Below are positions 1 to 10,904 of a stretch of DNA of 64,000 nt, piece by piece. The DNA lies in NCBI GenBank assembly GCA_920105625.2, contig OV050032.1, positions 9,671,629-9,735,628 on the forward strand, written 5' to 3'. The first letter of the stretch is position 1, and every line of letters begins with the position of its first letter. Made by a program: the position numbers and the translations under genes. Below the pieces are notes generated by a model, which was given only the letters and a program-made list of their open reading frames with translations, was not told where the DNA came from and did no database searches. Source of the stretch: Clusia tigrina (taxonomy: Eukaryota > Arthropoda > Insecta > Diptera > Clusiidae).

Positions 1-1225
1 ATACATACTCGTATGTACAAATATAGATTGTGTGTATGCAGGCGCATGTATGGCGAACAGAGCGCCCGAGCACCAAATGCGACGACATACAAAATAAGTT
101 TAATTGTTGGAGACCGTCGAACGTTATTAAATATGCGTACCTAATTCGATTGGAACAAGTGTTTCCAGTGATGATCGCGACTGACTTTGATTTAAATTGA
201 AATTAGCATATGAATGCCATTAGCGATGTGACATCATGTGGAAGCAGCGGTCGGTTGAAATCAAAGTGAAATCACAACAGTGCATGCACAAGCACACACA
301 CTCATGCACGGGCGCGAGCAACACACATGCGCAAATGCTTTCAAAATGGAGGTCACGATCAACGTTATGCATTTAGTTTGAAACGTCTTGAATATTGCGA
401 AGCAAACAAACAAACAAAATTGCAGTTCTGGATTTATGTGACTCGCAGGAGTGAGTGCTGATGTGGGTGTGCATAAGGTATTCACCCCCAGGCACAATCT
501 CTCAAAGCAAATATCACACATAAATAAATAAAACAACAACAAGAAAAATTGCAATTGTAATACAAGAGAAAGAGAAGAATGTGTATAAAAGTGAAACCCT
601 ACAAATTAGTGTATTCAAGTTTTGCAATTTCAGCTAAACACCATAGCGAACTGCATTTCGAGGCCATTAAACCTTTCAAGCAAAAACAAAACGAAACAAG
701 GTCACGACATGCGATCCGCATCTTAGCACATAATTACAATTTATACGAGTACCTCACGCAGTGTTGCCGCTCCCTTCAAAAGAAAAGTATCACCACAAGT
801 GGGATAAAAGTACCAATATGAGAAAAAAAGTATCAAATCAAATTGGAATGCATTTTAAAAAGAAATGTTAGTCTTTAATTTTACAAACTCATTGAACATC
901 ACAAGAAACTCAAGATTATGGGGATGCTGGGACCATGCAGACATACGCAGCAACGACCTTGGCGATGGAAGAGCCATGCTAGCCATAATAGAGCCACTTT
1001 TACTTTCGGACACGCTGAAGCCAACAACTTTTACCACTTCATCTTGTCTAATGTAAATAGCAATAATAGAAGAAATGAAGTGAAACACCCTGCTTAGCCC
1101 ACACAGTGCCAAACCAGTATATCGTTCTTCCAGTAAATGTAATGGAATTAAGTGCTGAAACACAATGTGAGGCTGAAGTCTGAGGCGCAACTCGGCTTCT
1201 TAAATGGAAGGGCACACAATGAGAT
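1..1225. other. Intergenic DNA, no gene seen
   Basis: AT-rich intergenic sequence with scattered short words such as catactcgtatg that recur through the window. The open frames here are short, lack domain-like composition and overlap on both strands. I see no gene or intact element. Confidence 0.5.
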
Positions 1226-1669
1226 CTTGATGCAACGACACAGGTGGTGCAGATAAGTGACGTTTCCTAGCCTATTCTGTTTTGTTGTTCTCTTTCGGTC
1301 TTGGTTCTGTCAAATTATGAAACCGGTGCCGCCAAAAAATTTGGCGCGCTTTATTGAAATTATCGAAACATAAAATTTTGCTGTTTATAAATTTTATTTA
1401 TTTATTATTAAGTAAAAATAATAAATTGGGCAAATTTTGTGTAATATGCCGCAAAAGTTGGGACAAAGAAAATGTGAGGTGTTTCAAAGTTCCAAGTGAC
1501 GAGGATATCTCAGCCGTTATAAAACTAAAATTTCAGCCGTCAAAGAAATTTTTCGCCCGTTACTACAAATATTCTCATGCCTCCGGAACCCGTCTGCTGA
1601 CTAATTTGACAGAAGCGAGATCTGTTTTCTCTTAAAATTTATCTGCACCACCTGTGTCGTTGCATCAAG
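1226..1669. repeat. 30-bp perfect inverted repeat around a small ORF
   Basis: Positions 1226-1255 and 1640-1669 are exact reverse complements over 30 bases (core GGTGGTGCAGATA / TATCTGCACCACC). About 384 bp lie between them. The spacer holds a 93-codon plus-strand frame (1354-1635) with a CVIC pair followed by basic and aromatic residues, vaguely like the start of a THAP-type zinc finger, but too short and incomplete to call. No target duplication was found outside the arms. It could be a decayed transposon or a small inverted duplication. Confidence 0.55.
1354..1635 (+). CDS. Small uncharacterised ORF with a CxxC pair, possibly a transposon fragment
   Basis: A 93-codon open frame. The first 25 residues are hydrophobic and read like fortuitous AT-rich sequence. 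From residue 27 onward (KFCVICRKSWDKENVRCF) the composition is protein-like, with a CxxC pair, a third Cys and a run of Lys/Phe/Tyr. A THAP finger would need a further C-x2-H pair about 35-50 residues downstream, which is absent before the stop. The frame sits inside a 30-bp inverted repeat, so a relic of a transposase N-terminus is more likely than a cellular gene. I do not recognise it securely. Confidence 0.2.
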   Translation: MKLSKHKILLFINFIYLLLSKNNKLGKFCVICRKSWDKENVRCFKVPSDEDISAVIKLKFQPSKKFFARYYKYSHASGTRLLTNLTEARSVFS

Positions 1670-1971
1670 AATGAGATGCTGAAGCTGATGCGGAAGCTGA
1701 GACTGAAGGGCAAGGTAGAAAATGTTCATGCAAAAGAGAAAACAGCTGATTATCAAATTGTAAAAATGGATGACAAAACCGGCGTTGCCAGACTTGCTTT
1801 GTAAAAAAGGTAAATGTTTTATTATCATTAAATAAAATTTTGTATTCATCTTATAAAGTTTATAGTTTAAAGTTAATAAGTTTAATTCCTAACATCGCGT
1901 GATATTGTACACGAATTTAAGCATATTTACATAAAATTCCTTCACGATAAATATTTCAAGTATGTGGTAAC

Positions 1972-2151
1972 CAGAGAACACAGAGAAAAGAAACTTTTTT
2001 CGCTGCCAGCGTCCGTAGCGGACACACCACGATCTTGAGTGGATTCACCACGATTCTGCGTGGATTTCAGTGGATTCTTGTACAACGTCCGTCTGCCTTA
2101 TTTCGCTGCTTTGCCGTTTGACGTTTAAGTTTCTTTACTCTGTATACTCTG
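1972..2151. mobile_element. 180-bp MITE with 8-bp target duplication
   Basis: The left end reads CAGAGAACACAGAG and the right end, reverse-complemented, reads CAGAGTATACAGAG. Both continue into AAAGAAACTT. The element is flanked by an exact 8-bp direct repeat GTGGTAAC at 1964-1971 and 2152-2159. An 8-bp duplication with ends starting CA fits the hAT or P superfamilies. The interior has no coding capacity and contains tandem-like TGGATTYACCACGAT words. The same terminal sequence closes the larger element at 31799-32931. Confidence 0.8.
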
Positions 2152-2159
2152 GTGGTAAC

Positions 2160-3005
2160 AACGATAGCTGCAGTTGCGTGGATTTCATCATTCTGTTCGT
2201 ATTTTTCGTTTGCAGCGCTTCAATTTTTATTGCGCTTCATAGTCAGCCTCAGCCGCAAGCTTCCGCGACACATTGTGTTCCTTGCTTAAAACTTTCGTGC
2301 GTCTTCTTCTTGGCCAAACATTACTTACCCACGGTCACCTGCTTAAGGGTACCAGCGCGTCAACTTGCCCACTATGCATCATTCATATACGAGTATTAAC
2401 GAGATTTTTGCCCACATCTTACTAATATTCGTCGTAACTTCTTCAAAGAATCAAAACCATCGACCTTATAACAGAAACCAAAAGCTGATAATATTCATAA
2501 GCAAAGTCCCTCTAAGCTGCGCATTAAGTTTTCGGAAGTTGCGCAGCCGGTTTTGGCCTTGTTTACCATTTTTTTATACCACGTTATAAACGAATTGCCG
2601 TTAAAAATGGCAAAAATCCAAACAGGCCCAGGACCGCCCACTTCCACACTTTAACAAGTGTTTTGAATATTTTTGCTCCCATATACTTTTGTACGTCGAA
2701 GTCAGCGAAAAAAGGGAACATTGTTCATAAGATTTACAGATTCGTATGTGACTCGGAGGTTATTAGTTTTATATAGTATTAGTTAATTTTTCTTAAGATA
2801 AACTAATGTAAATATAGATAAGATTTTGTAGTTTCGTTCACATAAAACAATGACCTATAATCAAAATTAAACTGTATACTAGTTACAAGTAACAGAAATG
2901 TCGAATTCTGACTGAAGACTGCTAGTATATAATATATAATAAATTAGCGCCTATCAGGACCTGTACACTGTTCATTTTATCTATATAATTATATAAGCTA
3001 AGAGA
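2160..3005. other. Intergenic DNA, no gene seen
   Basis: AT-rich, increasingly so after 2700. Short overlapping frames only. Nothing else recognised. Confidence 0.45.
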
Positions 3006-3460
3006 TAAATGCCAAGCGCTCTAAAGACCTACTGGCTCTAAATAGACGAAGCATAGGTTCCGGGATTAGCGTCCTAACGGGAAACTGGACTCTAGGCACA
3101 CACGGGTGCAGGCTGGGGATTGCCTCTAACGACTTCTGCAGGAGTTGCACGGACGAGGAGGAGGAAGAGTCCATTGCTCACTTGCTGTGCAGGTGTCCAG
3201 CGCTGTCCAGAAGGAGGCGCACTTTTCTAGGCGACTACTTTCTGGACTCTTTATCTCTAAAAAAAAGATTAGCTCCATCAACTGCTTCATTAAAAGCTCC
3301 AAATGGCTGGACCTTCGAAAGGGATGGGAGCTGATGTCTCATGCGGTATCACAAAGGGTCAATGTTGGCCTAAGTGCACCCTTCTGGCGGCCTCCTTACC
3401 TACCTACTCGTACTTACCTATATAAGCTACATAAGTATTTTCTAATTGTTAATCCATTTG
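3006..3460 (+). mobile_element. 3' fragment of a non-LTR retrotransposon (post-RNase H zinc motif)
   Basis: Reading across frameshifts on the plus strand gives a segment like NRRSIGSGISVLTGNWTLG, then HGCRLGIASNDFCRSC, then acidic residues, HLLCRCPAL and a basic stretch. This Cys/His pattern (CxxC, then H x4 C) with a preceding Leu-Thr-Gly-His/Asn-like motif is typical of the C-terminal end of I/R1-group non-LTR polyproteins after the RNase H domain. The reverse transcriptase part is absent, so the copy is 5'-truncated. It is a dead fragment. Confidence 0.65.
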
Positions 3461-3474
3461 AATATTAGCGAGCT

Positions 3475-4235
3475 GACAGCCCTGGGAGCTGGTGGTGTTG
3501 ATGCTGGTCCCTAGGTAGACAAAATTCTTTACAACTTCAAAGTTGTAGTCGCCAACAGCAACGCGATGTCCAAGGCGCTACGACTCTGCCAGCATGTATT
3601 TCGTCTTACCCTCGTTCACCTTTAGAGCCACTCGCGTTGCTTCTCTTTCCAGATCGGTAAACGCAGTACTCACAGCCCGAGTCAATATCATCAGCAAACG
3701 CCAAAAGCATGCAACTCTCATTAAAGATAATGCCAGTGTGATTCAATTCCACTGAGCTGATGATTTTTTCCAGCATTAGGTGAAAGAAGTCACACGGCAG
3801 GGAGTCACCTTGGCTGAAGTCTCGCTTTGTGTCAAAAGGGTCAGAGAGCTCCTTTCCAATTATCCATTAGCTTCTGGTTGCGTTTAGCGTCGTGCTGCAC
3901 AGCCTGATTAGCTTTGCAGGAATGCCGAATTCAGGTTGCGTATAGTTGACTCCTTGTCGTACTATCATAAGCGGCCTTGAATTCGATCAAATTATGGTGG
4001 GTATCAATTTGTGTTTCTGGGTCTTCTCCAATATTTGACGTATTGAGAAGATTTGGTCGATGGTGCCATTGTCGAGCCTGAAACCGCACTGATAGGATAC
4101 AATCATCTTCTCCAATCAGTTCGTTAACGACGGGTTTCAGTCCGTTAGGTAGGATGTGATAGTTCACTGGAGAAAATAATGACATGGCAAATTTGACTTG
4201 CAGTAATGCCAATAATAATGACATTGATTAATAGG
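3475..4235 (-). mobile_element. RTE-like reverse transcriptase fragment, degraded
   Basis: On the minus strand, broken frames give in order IDTHHNLIEFKAAYDS (RT block A/B), QGDSLPCDFFHLMLEKII and LLAFADDID, the last being the catalytic box of reverse transcriptase. Downstream are words resembling LEREATRVALKVNEGKTKYM. The block order and wording are those of RTE-clade non-LTR elements. Several stops and frameshifts interrupt it, and neither end of a full element is present. It lies opposite in strand to the fragment at 3006-3460, so the two are separate insertions. Confidence 0.75.
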
Positions 4236-4239
4236 AAAT

Positions 4240-5270
4240 TGTCACATTTGGACACTCTGCTGTTAGCAGGGGTATTTAGAGAAGGCAAATTGGCCGTAAG
4301 TAGGAGCCGTGAAAAAGTATCAAAACGTTAAAAAGTATCAAAGGAACATTTGAAAAAAGTATCATCTTTGATCCAATTGACAACACTGCCTACGAGTCTT
4401 TCCCCACTCATATGCACTTGTGCACGCATGTAAGCACTCGATATGTGAGTGCGCCGCTAAAGATGCTATTCCGCCCGTCATGGTACCGGATTCGCATGTG
4501 ACCATCAAAATGGTTTAAATTACATAAGTGGGCTGCACAAGTGAATGAATTCAGCTCGTACATAAAGCAGAGATAAAAAATTTTTAAAAATTATAATAAT
4601 AAATAAACGACTGCATAGCAATAATGAAACTGGTGACTGACCCACGCCAACTTAATAAGTACATTAAAAGTACGTACGATATGCAAGCGAAATCGAGCAA
4701 GGGGCCACAGTAGCTGCTAGCATTGCACCCTTCAGAGCCGCTCACTAATTTTTTCCTTCACCACGACCACGCAACAAATTAAAAGTGTACGCTAAGTTCA
4801 ATGGGAGAGGTTTCCTCAATTAATGGTGTCAGCACATCGCCTGAAAATTGCGAACACACACCAACGCTGATGAATGTGGTTGGCCCCGCGAATTTCCAGA
4901 GCAATTTTCACAACTATTTGAATCAAATTTTTTTCTTTCCCCTTATTGACTTCACCAGAACCGATGTGGAATAGTAGCTCTGTCATCTTTGCGTTGTGTT
5001 CATAACTTTCATCATGCATTGGGTGTGACCCAGCAGAGAGAACGGACTATAAAATATAATTTGAAGGTAGGTACTCAAGTAGTACCAAGATATATCCAAA
5101 TACCACTATGACTACAACTCGAACGCGACTAGAAACCAGTTAACCGAGGTAAAACCATAAGAGGTCTCCTCTTCAAATGTGCACAACACTGGCAATATTA
5201 AGGAACTCTTCTGACCTAGCAAGGGGACAGTCCTCAAATAACAACAAAATCTGAAAGCAATCAAGAAAGT
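4240..5270. other. Intergenic DNA, no gene seen
   Basis: Contains several AAAAAGTATCA words (4310-4365) that also occur near 785-835. The reason is unknown. No coding region, RNA gene or intact element recognised. Confidence 0.4.
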
Positions 5271-5439
5271 GTAATTTATTTATTCATTCGAGAAAATTAA
5301 CGATTTGGAATTGATATTTTAACATCTAAAAGAGTGGAACAAACGCCACCGAATGTACTAATAATTTCAGGAATTTTCCACAAATTTGCAGCTTTGTGAG
5401 AACTCCTCCAGAAATTGGTCCTTATTCAGCGTCTAGAGC

Positions 5440-6282
5440 TTAGGTGCTGAGTATAGGAGTGGAAACACAGCGACGCAGCTCATTGGCAACGTCCAACGCA
5501 CCAACTGAGCTTGTGCGCTTGCGCAGTCGGCACATATTGGGCTCACTAGAGTTTCCTGGGAGGGTGTTCCAGTTAACATCGAATAATGAAGTCGACCAAA
5601 CTGACGAGCATTGCGACCAGGTCAAGGGATGCGATCGTGGCGAGCGTGACGAACATGGTGAGCGGGACAAATCGTCGACACTCATATAGTATTCCGAACT
5701 ATTCGACGTCTTGTGAATATTTTTCACGCTCCAAGCTGACTTCCATGGCGATAACGTCATCCCAGCTTCGACAAGGGAGGCCATATTTTCGACCGAACGC
5801 CAGAACTTGTGTAGCCGCTCGAAGCCAATGTGGCCATACTTGTAGTGAGGGCGCCCATATCTAGTATGGATTCCATTGCCAGTAAACACCGAAGAGATTA
5901 ACTTGGTTGACACATCCTTCGGCTTCTTCTTCGTGAGCACTTGTAAGCGCGATACATGCAAGTTCCCGTCACTCGAGAATATTCCAGCTTTGTATTTAAC
6001 AGCTGACGACTTGCACAGTTTCAAAGACTTCCAGCAACTCCAGTCACTGCTTATTATAGATGCATCATCATCCACGTTCGCTACCAAGTTCTCCTCCAAA
6101 GTAATATCACTAAAGAGCCCGATTGCTTCGTCTATATCGGATACGGCATCGGAGGAATTTCGAACATCCTTTATGTCGATAGAGTTGAACGACCCCGAAG
6201 CCTGATCTGTAGGAATATTCTCATATGTCTTCTCTTCCATGATATTAGCAGCTCCAAGTCGTAGGGAATTTGACAAAAGCAA
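5440..6282 (-). CDS. Uncharacterised single-exon protein, 280 codons
   Basis: An uninterrupted minus-strand frame of 280 codons, much longer than chance frames nearby. The first ATG is at 6282. A second, in ATCATGGAAGAG at 6240 (about 15 residues in), has a better start context and may be the true start (about 266 aa). The N-terminal third is acidic and Ser/Asp-rich (SDIDEAIGLFSDI, NVDDDASIISSDWSCW). The middle is basic and aromatic (RYGRPHYKYGHIGFERLHKF), and the C-terminal part is Ser/Arg-rich (SRSPCSSRSPRS). There is no signal peptide or membrane segment and no family that I recognise. A minus-strand AATAAA lies at about 5277-5285, roughly 160 bp past the stop, supporting a real transcription unit. 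It could be a lineage-restricted or fast-evolving intronless gene, or a retrogene. Confidence 0.6.
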   Translation of the reverse strand: MLLSNSLRLGAANIMEEKTYENIPTDQASGSFNSIDIKDVRNSSDAVSDIDEAIGLFSDITLEENLVANVDDDASIISSDWSCWKSLKLCKSSAVKYKAGIFSSDGNLHVSRLQVLTKKKPKDVSTKLISSVFTGNGIHTRYGRPHYKYGHIGFERLHKFWRSVENMASLVEAGMTLSPWKSAWSVKNIHKTSNSSEYYMSVDDLSRSPCSSRSPRSHPLTWSQCSSVWSTSLFDVNWNTLPGNSSEPNMCRLRKRTSSVGALDVANELRRCVSTPILST

Positions 6283-7260
6283 CAGTTTAATTTATAGAAA
6301 ATTTGTATGTGGAAAAAATGATTTTTTTTAGATCCTTGTTACCAAACGTGACGGAAGCAGAAGCCAACTGCGGAAATATCGGGAGACAATTTATATTCAA
6401 AAATTGTGGGACTGATTGCACAGCCTACTCAAGTCTGAAATTTTGTGCAATTTGAAAAAAACATTTAAGGTGGCAAGTGACAGTGACGTCACAAAAGGAA
6501 CGAGTAAAGATGTGAAATGAGTTGTAGGAGTGAAAAAGTGCAGGTTGGTGGGTACATCAATGGTGGACAGAGAAGTTAATGCGAATCTTTTCTTTATTTA
6601 CTGAAGGAATTGTGTTAAGACAAATACTCTAGGTCCACGAAGGGGGCACAATGTTATAGGTCGCAGTGCAAAATCCCCTCAACGATACTAATAATACTGA
6701 AGGAAATTTTATTTGCTAATCGTTTTGGTGCACAAAGTGCTGCCGCTAGGAAGATGTTGAGCCAAAATTCGTTGATACCTGTTCTGTTGATTCAAGATTC
6801 TACTCACAAATAATTTTAAGGTATCACAGTCCTGGCTGACCTAGAATAGACCGACATCAAGTTCACACTTCAGTAATAGTTGGTTTCGATTCTAGGCAAA
6901 TGAGAAGGGAATTGATAAGCTAACTTTCCGTATTTTCGCTGACCTACTTTAGCCTGAGTGGAGCCATGCTGGGTAAGCCTCTCCAACATTATGTACGAGT
7001 AAATAAATGATTTGCTAGTGAACACCATGATCGGGGACCATCCAATATGATATTAGATACGCTTATGCAATTTCATACCTACATTAATACGAGTATTTAT
7101 AAATTATTGATTCACTCTTACATATCTATAATATGCTCACTGTGTACCCAATTGGGAGGGCTGGGCTGGTAGTGGCCATCACTGTCCTTTAAAGCCTATC
7201 TCACAACGGAACAAGGCATTTACAAGAATGTAGTATTATTAAGTTTCATTACAGTTTGTG
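6283..7260. other. Intergenic DNA with one dispersed repeat
   Basis: Upstream region of the minus-strand gene at 5440-6282. It contains the dispersed repeat at 6620-6696. No other gene seen. Confidence 0.4.
6620..6696. repeat. Dispersed repeat, copy 1
   Basis: About 77 bp shared with 63158-63235 in the same orientation: both start ACAAATACTCT, share GAAGGGGGCACA, then GGTCG and GCAA(A/G)ATCCC, and end in a TAATAATAC-like tail. A short-repeat tail suggests the 3' end of a SINE or non-LTR element. Class unknown. Confidence 0.6.
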
Positions 7261-7264
7261 TATG

Positions 7265-7380
7265 GACATAGTAATTACATACATATATGTACTCGTATGT
7301 ATGCTTAGATACATATGGACATAGTAGTTACATATATACCTAGATACATACATATGTATCTACATAGCTATGTACACTGT
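7265..7380. repeat. Degenerate ACATATGTA-type simple repeat
   Basis: Imperfect repeats of ACATACATATGTA and CTAGATACATA words. Low-complexity sequence without coding potential. Confidence 0.5.
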
Positions 7381-7399
7381 ATATGCTTTATAAATGCTG

Positions 7400-8590
7400 A
7401 AATAGTTTTTAAAAGTATTAAGTATAAATACTCCCAGTAGGTACAACAATAAAAACAACAATAACACATTTGCGCTTCGCTGCTCTTGCCGCAACGAACT
7501 CCATGCTGCCTGGTGGCTTCCGCTGTGCTAGTGCGCTAGTACTGCATGGGTGGCTCTGAAGACGCTGCCCGCATCGGCTGCCTCTGCCGCTTGCAATTTG
7601 TATGAATTTTTGCCTCATCACATGCAGCGGCTGCAGTCGGCGGGGCTGTCCGTCCGCCAGTAATTTCCGCAGTCGACTAAGCGCACAGATTTGCCTTTTG
7701 TTGATGTTGTTACTGGTGCTCTTGCTTCTCTTGCTGCCGCTGCTGCTGCTATTTATCGTTTTTATTTGTTGTTTGCGCCAAATGAAAATGAACACGTGCG
7801 TCCGGTTGTGGCAGCCGTTTCAGAAAAGCAAAAAAAAAATCTATGTATATATATTTAAAAATTAAAATCGAAATAAAAAGAAACCAGAAAAGCTGAAATA
7901 AATGCCATCTGCATGAATTGCAGTTCATCCTCGAATGCATGAAATTTATATGAAAGCGAGCGCGTAATGCTTTGTAAATAATTTAAAATTTAAATGAATT
8001 CATTTATGATGATTAAATTTGTTGCGGGACTCTAACAACAACAGCAAAAGCAGCATAAAAGCAACAACAAAAACAAAAACATGCCCCGTATCAGAGCGGC
8101 ACGTATTAGTCACACGCAGTCCGACCACGGGGGCAACTCAAATTGCCCCAGCTGAAGTTTTGCAGCTGAGATTCCGATTTCGACTCCGACTCCGACTCCG
8201 CCTGAGACTGCAGCTTTGCTCAGCCGCTTTGAAAACGAAAGTTCGTTGCTCATTAACGGCGATAATGATGCGTATCCAAGCCGCTCACACAAATTTCACT
8301 TTCCAACTCGAGTTGCTCGTTATCAAGACCGCTGAGGAGCTGCCTTAACTCTTATTAACTTAATTGTATAGAAACGTAAGCGCTACAGTAATATTTTCCA
8401 GTCTTCAAGACAAACTGGAGGGAAGCCACCAGCTCAAAATTAACATCAGCGCACAGTGCTTCATTCCACAGATAAAAATGGAAAATGTTAGCCAGTTAGT
8501 AATTTAAGGTCAATGAAATCCTGCGCTTTAATAGGGCTCGAAATGGTTTGACGAGTAAATCAGAAGTGGTATCACACTGTACCCATGGTG
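7400..8590. other. Low-complexity intergenic DNA
   Basis: CAG/CTG- and GTT-rich stretches produce short frames on both strands, with poly-Leu and poly-Ser composition typical of translated simple sequence. A short (CGACTC)n tract sits at 8178-8202. No gene supported. Confidence 0.45.
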
Positions 8591-8591
8591 G

Positions 8592-9110
8592 TCTGGGTGA
8601 GTTGGTCTGTAGTCCAGCTACCACGATAACCTAATCTAACCTAGTCATTTAATGCGAATATTATCCAACTAAGCTGGGGTCAAATCATGATACTTCGAGT
8701 TCGACTGCTCGAATAACGGAGGCATATTTTGCACAGGAAACCCAAATTTTTACGCTCCGAGGAGTCTGGGTGAGTTGGTCTGTAGTCCAGCTACCACGAT
8801 AACCTAATCTAACCTAGTCATTTAATGCGAATATTATCCAACTAAGCTGGGGTCAAATCATGATACTTCGAGTTCGACTGCTCGAATAACGGAGGCATAT
8901 TTTGCACAGGAAACCCAAATTTTTACGCTCCGAGGAGTCTGGGTGAGTTGGTCTGTAGTCCAGCTACCACGATAACCTAATCTAACCTAGTCATTTAATG
9001 CGAATATTATCCAACTAAGCTGGGGTCAAATTATGATACTTCGAGTTCGACTGCTCGAATAACGGAGGCATATTTTGCACAGGAAACCCAAATTTTTACG
9101 CTCCGAGGAG
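8592..9110. repeat. Three tandem copies of a 173-bp unit
   Basis: The word TCTGGGTGAGTTGG starts at 8592, 8765 and 8938, giving an exact 173-bp period. The units are almost identical; I can see one C/T difference (CAAATCATG against CAAATTATG in the third). The unit contains TACCACGATAACC, ACTAAGCTGGGG and CACAGGAAACCC. Near identity implies very recent amplification or an assembly effect. No coding frame runs through the array. Confidence 0.95.
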
Positions 9111-9536
9111 TCTTTGCTTAACCCCCATACTATTTTCCTCTGGAAGTTGCTGAAGCCTTCAAAGGCGTCGCAATGCAACTTGAAGTAACGAAGAATAACA
9201 AAAATCCGTCTTCCAGAATCCAAGTGCTTATTTTCTTAAAGATTGCTTTATTTTTCAGGTGAAGATATCATAGATAATTACTACGGATTAGATTTATATA
9301 CAGCCAGGCTGTTCCGGTATTTATGTGCAACGAGTTCTTAAGTCACACTTTTGCCGCTTTCTGTAGTGGGTTTCTAGACCTTTAATTTTGATTTATTGTT
9401 TTTCAAGCTTATGAAAGGGCTCGTTTTGTGGGTGGACCTTTGGCCATTCCAAATGTCACCACACCTTCTTCAGACGATTTTATCAGCTACTGTTGATTTG
9501 TCATTATTATTATATCTTACACCATAATTAAATTAT
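9111..9536. other. Intergenic DNA, no gene seen
   Basis: No feature recognised between the tandem array and the SINE copy. Confidence 0.4.
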
Positions 9537-9660
9537 GCCTGCAAGGGGTTGAGGAATGAGTACTCGCTACTGAGACCATCGACTCGAAGAGAAACGATTT
9601 TTTAGAAAGAAGCAAGACCGGGGCAGGATTTGAACCTGCGGCCCTCTGAGTGTGAGTACT
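9537..9660 (-). mobile_element. tRNA-derived SINE, copy 1 (5'-truncated)
   Basis: On the minus strand it carries a perfect RNA polymerase III B box, GGTTCAAATCC, at 9626-9636 inside a T-arm-like stem (GCAGG...CCTGC). It is followed by a body (TTTCTTTCT, CGAGTCGATGG, GTACTCATTCC) that is also found at 22229-22396. No A box is visible upstream, so the head is truncated or diverged. The copy with the preserved B box shows that the family is tRNA-related. Confidence 0.75.
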
Positions 9661-10297
9661 GTTGAATTTAGTTTGTATTATTGTGAGAAGAAATTATTGT
9701 GCACTGCAAGGATAACTATAGAAACCCATCAATTAGGGACAGATATTAAAAACTCGTACAACTATAATATATTATTATATATATTAAAATATTATTAATA
9801 TTATAATAATTATAATAATTATTATTGCTTTGTGAGTCATTTTGCCTTTCATTGAAAGACCTCTGATAAGGACAAATAACGCGTCCGAAATAGCTATAAG
9901 ATCTGCCAAAATGTTTTCAACAATTCTCCTTCTGACGGTGGCATAATCACATTTGCACCTACAGTGTGCAAATCAGTCAACAGATTTGTGTAGAAATACT
10001 CTCCATTATTATTATAATGATTGTTGTTATTCCTGGAAGGCCTCTTTAGCTACCCTGTCGTATGTTCGACTTTCTAGGAATATTAAAACCCTCTTGTTTA
10101 ACATATTCCATATGTTTTATAGAAAGTACCTTTTGATAATAAGAAACTTTCTAGAACGATGTGTCTGAGACACATTCACGTGTTCAGGGTTTCACTGTTT
10201 ATTTCACTCAGATGGGTGGCGTTACCGTCGTCTAAACCTAATTGCATTGCTAGGCATGGTAGATTACACCATCTGTTAAGATATCTCAATAACAAAC

Positions 10298-10333
<36 letters not shown>

Positions 10334-10900
10334 TAATAATAAATAATAATAATAAATAATAAAAAATAATAACTCTCGTACATATTCAGCTTGAAGTGCT
10401 TTTTCTGTTTCTGAGAAATATCTTCGTCTGCCTCTACGTAATATTATTCCAGTTGGAAGTCCACTGTGTCTCCTAATATTTACTAATGGGTCAGTTGAAT
10501 GACCTTTGAATATTGATTGAAAATTCTCACTCCGCTAAAAAACAGTCAGCTTCATATTTTCATACATAGCGCTCGTTTCTTGAAACCCATCTTGTTATTA
10601 AATTGTTGTGTCATCCTAGCTCGTCTAGAAGTCGAGAGAACTTATTGATCAGTATTCAAAGTAACAGGTTGGGGTCATTTCACCCATCTCAATTTCTTAT
10701 TGGATTAGTTTCCATATATCCGAGATCTTTTCCCAAACTTTAGAGGATATTATGAATACAAGTAAATTTAAGGGAAATTTGTAAGAACGTACTTTGTATG
10801 GCTCTGGACTCTCTATCATGATTTGGTGAGATTGCTCTTATATGAGTTTCCACGCCAACTACGCCTGAAAGACGTAAGTATGACCAACTAATAGCATTCA
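9661..10900. other. AT-rich intergenic DNA
   Basis: Contains AT-rich palindromic sequence (9760-9830), an (AAT)n tract (10299-10370) and, on the minus strand around 10380-10500, a short protein-like piece (RRGRRRYFSETEKALQ) that could be a relic of a transposase DNA-binding domain. I cannot assign it. Confidence 0.35.
10299..10370. repeat. (AAT)n microsatellite
   Basis: Imperfect run of AAT/AATA units, about 72 bp. Confidence 0.9.
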
Positions 10901-10904
10901 ACTT

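Noticed and set aside
785..4370. Recurring AAAAAGTATCA words at 785-835 and 4310-4365 as ends of one large element
   Set aside because: The words are in the same orientation, are low complexity, and no inverted or long direct repeat could be aligned.
8592..9110. CRISPR-like array
   Set aside because: Units are contiguous 173-bp tandem copies without spacers, and the DNA is eukaryotic.
9615..9645. Functional tRNA gene on the minus strand
   Set aside because: Only a T-arm/B-box piece is present; no cloverleaf or A box, and the body matches a SINE copy elsewhere.
10380..10800. Transposase DNA-binding domain relic on the minus strand (RRGRRRYFSETEKALQ)
   Set aside because: Too short and interrupted to assign to any family.
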